A stretch of 64,000 nucleotides of DNA from Defluviitaleaceae bacterium (GTDB lineage: Bacteria > Bacillota > Clostridia > Lachnospirales > WQUN01), in assembly GCA_009780185.1 (NCBI GenBank), contig WRAN01000001.1, positions 245,223 to 309,222 on the forward strand, read 5' to 3'. A program made the translations under genes and the position numbers. How positions within the stretch are numbered: the first letter of the stretch is position 1; every line of letters begins with the position of its first letter. The notes below the pieces were generated by a model. It was not told the DNA's origin. It was given only the letters and a program-made list of their open reading frames with translations, and ran no database searches. Shown piece by piece: positions 59,854 through 64,000 of this stretch.

Positions 59854-62265
59854 ATGCCTCGTTATGACTTTGCAAGTCTCGAAAAAAAATGGCGTGCCCG
59901 GTGGAAGGAAAACCCCATCCAGGATGCATCTGCCGGAAAGCCCAAGTATTACTGTCTGGATATGTTCCCCTACCCTTCCGGAACAGCCCTTCACGTGGGG
60001 CATTGGAGGGGTTATGTGCTTACGGATGTCCTTAGCCGCCATAAAATCCTCCAGGGTTATCATGTACTTCACCCTATGGGATGGGATGCTTTCGGTCTCG
60101 CTGCCGAAAATAACGCTATAAAGAAGAAGATACACCCCGCCATTTCCGTTAAAGAAAATATTGCAAGTATGAAGCGCCAGCTTAATGACATGAGCACCAT
60201 TTATGACTGGGACTTTGAAATTAACACTACCGACCCAGCATACTATAAGTGGACTCAATGGATTTTTGCCAGAATGTTTGAAAAAGGGCTTGCATACGAG
60301 CAAGAGATGCCCCTTAATTGGTGCCCTACCTGTAAGATTGTACTTGCCAACGAAGAAGCGGTTGGCGGAGTGTGCGAACGATGCAAATCCCCCGCGACTA
60401 AGAAAAACCTCCGACAGTGGATGCTGAAAATAACTGCATATGGTGACCGCCTGCTTAGCGGACTTGAAGGGCTAAACTGGCCAGAAAAAGTCAAAAAAAT
60501 GCAATCCGACTGGATAGGAAAGAGCCATGGAGCTAAGATTGATTTTGCTGTGACAGACTCTGACGCGAAAATCAAGGCATTTACCACACGTCCAGATACC
60601 TTGTGCGGAGCTACCTTTATGGTGCTTGCACCAGAACATCCCTTGGTGGAAACCTTAACTGCACCCAGTGAAAAAGCCGCAGTTGAGGCATATATAAAGC
60701 AAGCCGCCTCCCGTTCCAATGTAGACCGTATGGCTGATAAGGAAAAGACCGGGGTATTTATTGGGCGTTATGCCGTCAATCCATTAACCAAGGAGGCAAT
60801 GCCTATCTGGGTAGCGGACTATGTTTTAGCGGACTATGGCACAGGGGCAATTATGTGTGTACCTGGCCATGACACACGGGATTTTGAGTTTGCGACGAAA
60901 TTCGGGTTGCCTATCCTTCAAGTTATTGCTGCTGACCCTTCAAAAACCTGTGAGACTTTGGAAGAAGCCTATACAGGAGATGGAGTTCTTGTTAATTCCG
61001 GAGAATTTAATGGATTATCTGTCGCAGATGGCAAAGAGGCTATTGGCGGATATCTGAAGAAGAACGGACTGGGCAAGATTACAGATAATTATAAGTTACG
61101 GGATTGGGTCTTCTCACGTCAGCGCTACTGGGGTGAGCCAATCCCAATAATCCATTGTGAGGATTGCGGGCCTGTGGTTGTGCCTGATAAAGACCTTCCG
61201 GTAATGCTGCCTCAGGTTGAGTCATACTTGCCTACAGATACTGGGGAGTCCCCTCTTGCACTTGTAAAAGAGTGGGTGAATGTCCCCTGCCCTACCTGCG
61301 GTAAACCCAGCAAGCGGGAAACCAATACGATGCCACAATGGGCTGGATCGTCATGGTATTTCCTTAGATATCCTGATGTAAACTGTGATAATGCACTAGC
61401 GTCTCCCGAAGCTATCAAGGATTGGCTTCCTGTGGATTACTATGTAGGTGGAATAGAGCACGCGGTGCTTCACTTACTGTATGCTCGTTTTTATACGAAG
61501 TTTTTATTTGATATAGGTGTTGTAGACTTTGAAGAGCCTTTTAAGACCCTATTCAATATTGGTATGGTCAACTACCACGGGAAAAAAATGGCCAAAGGCG
61601 AAGGCCATGGCGTTTCCCCTGATGATGTACTGCCTAGATACGGCTGTGACGCTTTGCGTTTATATGAAATGTTTATATCCCCACCAGAGCTTGATTGCGA
61701 ATGGGATGACAGCGGCATAGAAGGTGTTTCCAGGTTCCTCAATAAGCTATGGAGGATTGTGGAGAAGGATGCAGCAGGCAATGCCCCTGCCACGGACGAG
61801 CTTGTGCGGTTAAGGCATAGGATAATCCACGGTGTTACTACGCGCCTGGAGAATCTTGCCCTTAACACAGTTGTCAGCACATTCATGGAGCATACCAATA
61901 CCTTACAAGGGATATCGCAGGCTGGTGGAATTGACCGTGAGACTTTGGAGGCGTTGGCGATTCTTATTTCTCCTTTTGCGCCTCATATGGGTGAGGAGAT
62001 TTGGGAGCGCTTGGGGCATAAGGATTCCGTATTTGCACAAACCTGGCCGAGCTACGACCCGGAGATGCTTAAATCTGATACCGTTGAGATTGCCATGCAG
62101 ATGAATGGAAAGCTTAGGGGTAATGTAAGTATCCCCGCCAAAGCAAGCAAGGATGAGGCAATTGCCGCCGCCAAGGCTGCCCTGGGTGATAAGCTTGATG
62201 GTGTAGAAATAGTAAAAGAAATATATGTACCTGGGCGCATAGTGAATTTTGTAGTTAAACAATAA
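59854..62265 (+). CDS. leuS: Leucyl-tRNA synthetase
   Basis: 803 residues from the ATG at 59854 (AGAAGGTG before it); an upstream frame to 59746 has no support. Class I HIGH motif is HVGH (residues 47-50), the editing domain contains 'TTRPDTLCGATFMVLAPEH', and the tRNA-binding zinc-like cysteines occur in 'CPTCKIVLANEEAVGGVCER'. The KMSKS loop reads K-M-A-K-G (578-582), so the two conserved serines are absent. The downstream block 'SPPELDCEWDDSGIEGVSRF' is canonical. The enzyme charges tRNA-Leu in translation. Confidence 0.95.
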   Translation: MPRYDFASLEKKWRARWKENPIQDASAGKPKYYCLDMFPYPSGTALHVGHWRGYVLTDVLSRHKILQGYHVLHPMGWDAFGLAAENNAIKKKIHPAISVKENIASMKRQLNDMSTIYDWDFEINTTDPAYYKWTQWIFARMFEKGLAYEQEMPLNWCPTCKIVLANEEAVGGVCERCKSPATKKNLRQWMLKITAYGDRLLSGLEGLNWPEKVKKMQSDWIGKSHGAKIDFAVTDSDAKIKAFTTRPDTLCGATFMVLAPEHPLVETLTAPSEKAAVEAYIKQAASRSNVDRMADKEKTGVFIGRYAVNPLTKEAMPIWVADYVLADYGTGAIMCVPGHDTRDFEFATKFGLPILQVIAADPSKTCETLEEAYTGDGVLVNSGEFNGLSVADGKEAIGGYLKKNGLGKITDNYKLRDWVFSRQRYWGEPIPIIHCEDCGPVVVPDKDLPVMLPQVESYLPTDTGESPLALVKEWVNVPCPTCGKPSKRETNTMPQWAGSSWYFLRYPDVNCDNALASPEAIKDWLPVDYYVGGIEHAVLHLLYARFYTKFLFDIGVVDFEEPFKTLFNIGMVNYHGKKMAKGEGHGVSPDDVLPRYGCDALRLYEMFISPPELDCEWDDSGIEGVSRFLNKLWRIVEKDAAGNAPATDELVRLRHRIIHGVTTRLENLALNTVVSTFMEHTNTLQGISQAGGIDRETLEALAILISPFAPHMGEEIWERLGHKDSVFAQTWPSYDPEMLKSDTVEIAMQMNGKLRGNVSIPAKASKDEAIAAAKAALGDKLDGVEIVKEIYVPGRIVNFVVKQ

Positions 62266-62315
62266 CAACAGTTTGCCCCGATACTAATGAAAAAACCGGA
62301 AAAGTAACACGTTAT

Positions 62316-62537
62316 AAATGAAATCTTTTTGCCTTCGGCAAAAAATGTGCGCAAAAACGCGTTGAAGCATCGCGATTTTTGCGCATTGAAATGAAATCTT
62401 TTTGCCTTCGGCAAAAAACATGCGCAAAAACGCGTTGAAGCATCGCAATTTTTGCGCACTGAAATGAAATCTTTTTGCCTTCGGCAAAAAACATGCGCAA
62501 AAACTCGTTGAAGCATCGCGATTTTTGCGCATTGATT
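62316..62537 (+). repeat. Three tandem 73-bp palindromic repeats
   Basis: Copies start at 62316, 62389 and 62462 (AAATGAAATCTTTTTGCC). Each contains the hairpin TTTTTGCC-TTCG-GGCAAAAA-type stem and GCGCAAAAACGCG/CGCGATTTTTGCGC. Copies differ by only a few bases. The last runs into ATTGATTAGGAGG, the ribosome site of the next gene. Confidence 0.9.
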
Positions 62538-62548
62538 AGGAGGAGAAC

Positions 62549-63277
62549 ATGAAAAAAGCATTGATTTTCCAGGGCGGATGGGATGGCCATCAGCCGATAT
62601 TAGTCTCTAAGAGGTTTGGAGGGATTTTGGAAAAGGAAGGTTTTGATGTTACCATTTCCGATAACCTAGACTGCCTTGCGGATGTGGAAGAGTTGAAGAA
62701 GCTGGACTTAATCATTGCCTGCTGGACAATGGGTGAGATTGCCAAAGAATATGTAAATAATGTTTCTGAGGCTGTAGCTTCTGGGGTAGGCCTTGCGGGG
62801 CACCACGGCGGCATGTGCGATTCTTTTAGAAATAATACCATGTGGCAGTTTATTACCGGCGGGCAGTGGGTCAGCCATCCTGGTGGGGATGGGGTTGAAT
62901 ATATTGTAAATATTGCGTCCCCATCCAACCCAATTGTGGAGGGTATTGCGGATTTCCCTGTATGTAGCGAGCATTATTATCTGCATATTGATCCTTCTAT
63001 CGAGATTTTGGCTACTACTAGGTTCCCATCCCCTGCGGTGCCTTACTATCATATTTCCAATAAGCCTGTAGACATGCCAGTAGTGTGGACCAAGAGCTGG
63101 GGTAACGGGCGGGTGTTTTATACTTCCCTTGGGCATTTGGATAATGTATTTGATAATTCCCCCAGCGCCCAAGAGATTATGTGCCGTGGGATGCTTTGGG
63201 CGGCAGAGGGTAAGGCCTACGCTGTTGCCAATGGCCTTACTACAGAGCGGTTTGAGAATACTGCCAAGATGTATTAA
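62549..63277 (+). CDS. ThuA-domain protein
   Basis: 242 residues with TTAGGAGGAG before the ATG. Glutamine-amidotransferase-like ThuA fold: 'ALIFQGGWDGHQP' at the start, 'VASGVGLAGHHGGMCDSFRN', 'SHPGGDGVEYIVNI' and 'VVWTKSWGNGRVFYTSLGHL'. In Rhizobium ThuA is involved in trehalose use; in other bacteria the fold serves sugar metabolism in general. Stands alone, with leuS upstream and a terminator downstream. Confidence 0.9.
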   Translation: MKKALIFQGGWDGHQPILVSKRFGGILEKEGFDVTISDNLDCLADVEELKKLDLIIACWTMGEIAKEYVNNVSEAVASGVGLAGHHGGMCDSFRNNTMWQFITGGQWVSHPGGDGVEYIVNIASPSNPIVEGIADFPVCSEHYYLHIDPSIEILATTRFPSPAVPYYHISNKPVDMPVVWTKSWGNGRVFYTSLGHLDNVFDNSPSAQEIMCRGMLWAAEGKAYAVANGLTTERFENTAKMY

Positions 63278-63329
63278 TGAGGCACTCCGAGCCAGCCAAA
63301 ACGCATAACTACGATTTCTAATAAGCTGC

Positions 63330-63374
63330 AAAGCCCACTAAGACCGATATAATCATGTTCTTGGTGGGCTTTTT
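63330..63374 (+). terminator. Terminator of the ThuA gene
   Basis: AAAGCCCACTAAGA (63330-63343) pairs with TCTTGGTGGGCTTT (63359-63372), one G-T pair, followed by TT. Confidence 0.85.
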
Positions 63375-63420
63375 CCGTGCAAAACGTCTGTTAGACACGT
63401 CAATATAATTTACGCGCAAG

Positions 63421-63602
63421 GCTGCCGCGCAGGCGGGTAAGAGCCGGTTTTGGCGCATGTTCCGGCTATGCACGGAAGCCTCAAGCGGGGAAAAAAGCCG
63501 CTTATGTGCGGATTGTCATCCGCATAAACGGCGTTTTTCCGCCACTTGAGTCTCCCGTGCGCCTCCACAGGCGCCAAAACCGGCTCTTACCCGCCCGCGC
63601 TA
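63421..63602. repeat. Long nested inverted repeat C
   Basis: Outer arms around GGCGGGTAAGAGCCGG and CCGGCTCTTACCCGCC are perfect over at least 15 bases and match further out. A middle arm around CACGG..CTCAAGCGGGGAAAA is mirrored by TTTTCCGCCACTTGAG..CCGTG. The core is GCCGCTTATGTGCGGAT / ATCCGCATAAACGGC with GTC between. About 180 bases, GC-rich. Core shared with D. Confidence 0.85.
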
Positions 63603-63688
63603 CTTCTTTGCAAAAGAGTATAGAAAAATACATCATATGCATATCCGACTCTTAAAGCAAATTAACCAAAATCAATGCCGAGGGTCTA

Positions 63689-63860
63689 GCAAGAGAAGGA
63701 ATAACCGAATTTCGCCGCTTACGTAGGCGCTGAATAGACTCCGGCGATGGAAAAACGCCATTTATGCGGATGACAATCCGTGATAAATGGCTTTTTTCCC
63801 GCCGGAGGCTGTTCAGCATCAGCCGGAGTACGCGGCGAAATTCGGTTATTCCTTATCTTG
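63689..63860. repeat. Long nested inverted repeat D
   Basis: Outer arms GAATAACCGAATTTCGCCGC and GCGGCGAAATTCGGTTATTC, 20 bases perfect (near-perfect over 30). Middle GCTGAATAGACTCCGGC mirrored by GCCGGAGGCTGTTCAGC. Core AAAACGCCATTTATGCGGAT mirrored by ATCCGTGATAAATGGCTTTT. The core reads as the reverse complement of the core of C. Confidence 0.85.
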
Positions 63861-63919
63861 CGGGGCTTTGCTCAAATTCCGTTTTAAATTAGACTGACGT
63901 GCTATTGTGAATTTAATTG

Positions 63920-63948
63920 TTGAAACCTAGAGAAAATTATGGTATAGT
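63920..63948 (+). promoter_or_regulatory. Promoter reading out of the window
   Basis: TTGAAA (63920-63925), 17-base spacer, TATAGT (63943-63948). The transcript would start near 63955 and run beyond the right edge; what it encodes is not visible. Confidence 0.65.
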
Positions 63949-64000
63949 GCGGACTAGAAAGGTCAGTGGCATTGTATTCCTCTGATTTTCCCCTTAAAAA

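Larger units (their letters stand above)
63278..64000. other. 723-base gene-free end of the window
   Basis: Contains the terminator of the ThuA gene, two long nested hairpins (63421-63602 and 63689-63860) and a promoter at 63920-63948. I found no coding frame of support on either strand. Confidence 0.7.

Noticed and set aside
62052..62590. Minus-strand frames with repeated peptides (CAKIAMLQRVFAH type) over the 73-bp repeats
   Set aside because: They are the translation of the palindromic tandem repeats, have no ribosome site and run into leuS antisense.
63380..63620. Integron attC-like site (GTTAGAC near 63390 next to a long imperfect hairpin)
   Set aside because: No matching partner core site, no cassette gene, no integrase, and the arms are far more perfect than in attC sites.
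63949..64000. Start of a stable RNA (6S, tmRNA, SRP or RNase P type) after the last promoter
   Set aside because: Only about 50 bases are visible and none of the conserved starts of those RNAs is recognisable.

Overview
The window looks like chromosome from an anaerobic, endospore-forming, Gram-positive member of the Clostridia. Four things point there: sporulation genes (spmA, spmB, a SpoIID-like protein, a CotH kinase, an AbrB regulator); LPxTG wall-anchored proteins; strong AGGAGG ribosome sites with sigma-A type promoters; and a ferredoxin-linked pathway that ferments branched-chain amino acids. I see no rRNA, tRNA, CRISPR array, transposase or phage gene.

Region by region. 1-4.3 kb: the end of an rRNA/tRNA methyltransferase, two small proteins and a three-gene ABC-2 exporter. 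4.3-7.3 kb: histidine kinase, PLP-dependent cysteine-synthase-like enzyme, response regulator and a MazG-like pyrophosphohydrolase in one run. 7.3-13.1 kb: ptb, buk, leucine dehydrogenase and a four-subunit 2-oxoacid:ferredoxin oxidoreductase, which together can turn Leu/Val/Ile into branched acids plus ATP and reduced ferredoxin. 13.2-16 kb: MFS exporter, TetR regulator with an operator over its promoter, and a two-OB-fold SSB. 16-24 kb: a lone V-ATPase D subunit, an FAD oxidoreductase, purine nucleoside phosphorylase, MecA, AbrB, SpmA, a serine hydrolase and an acyltransferase-like protein. 32-37.6 kb: the frr-uppS-cdsA-dxr-rseP-ispG operon. 47-52 kb: Rrf2, YchF, a nucleoid-associated protein and an ABC-F ATPase, separated by palindromic repeats. 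52-59.7 kb: SpoIID lipoprotein, amidase, and a GTPase/membrane/MORN/CotH operon. 59.8-63.3 kb: leuS and a ThuA-domain protein.

The most striking content is two copies of one arrangement. A giant LPxTG surface protein built of glycine-rich beta-helix repeats (24.0-29.6 kb and 40.7-46.8 kb) is divergently paired with an XRE-TPR regulator of the RNPP/NprR type (30.0-31.4 kb and 38.7-40.0 kb). The intergenic regions of 465 and 630 bases hold promoters, inverted repeats, terminators and duplicated motifs. I read these as two paralogous, possibly peptide-controlled, adhesin modules.

The second theme is extragenic repeats. One is a 477-bp element with 51-bp inverted ends around a promoter and a very acidic 65-residue protein. 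There are three 73-bp tandem repeats, a group of hairpins that lie directly against ribosome binding sites, and four long nested hairpins, two of which share a core. The ptb gene appears to use a non-canonical ATA start. Several small genes (65 and 59 residues) have their own promoters.
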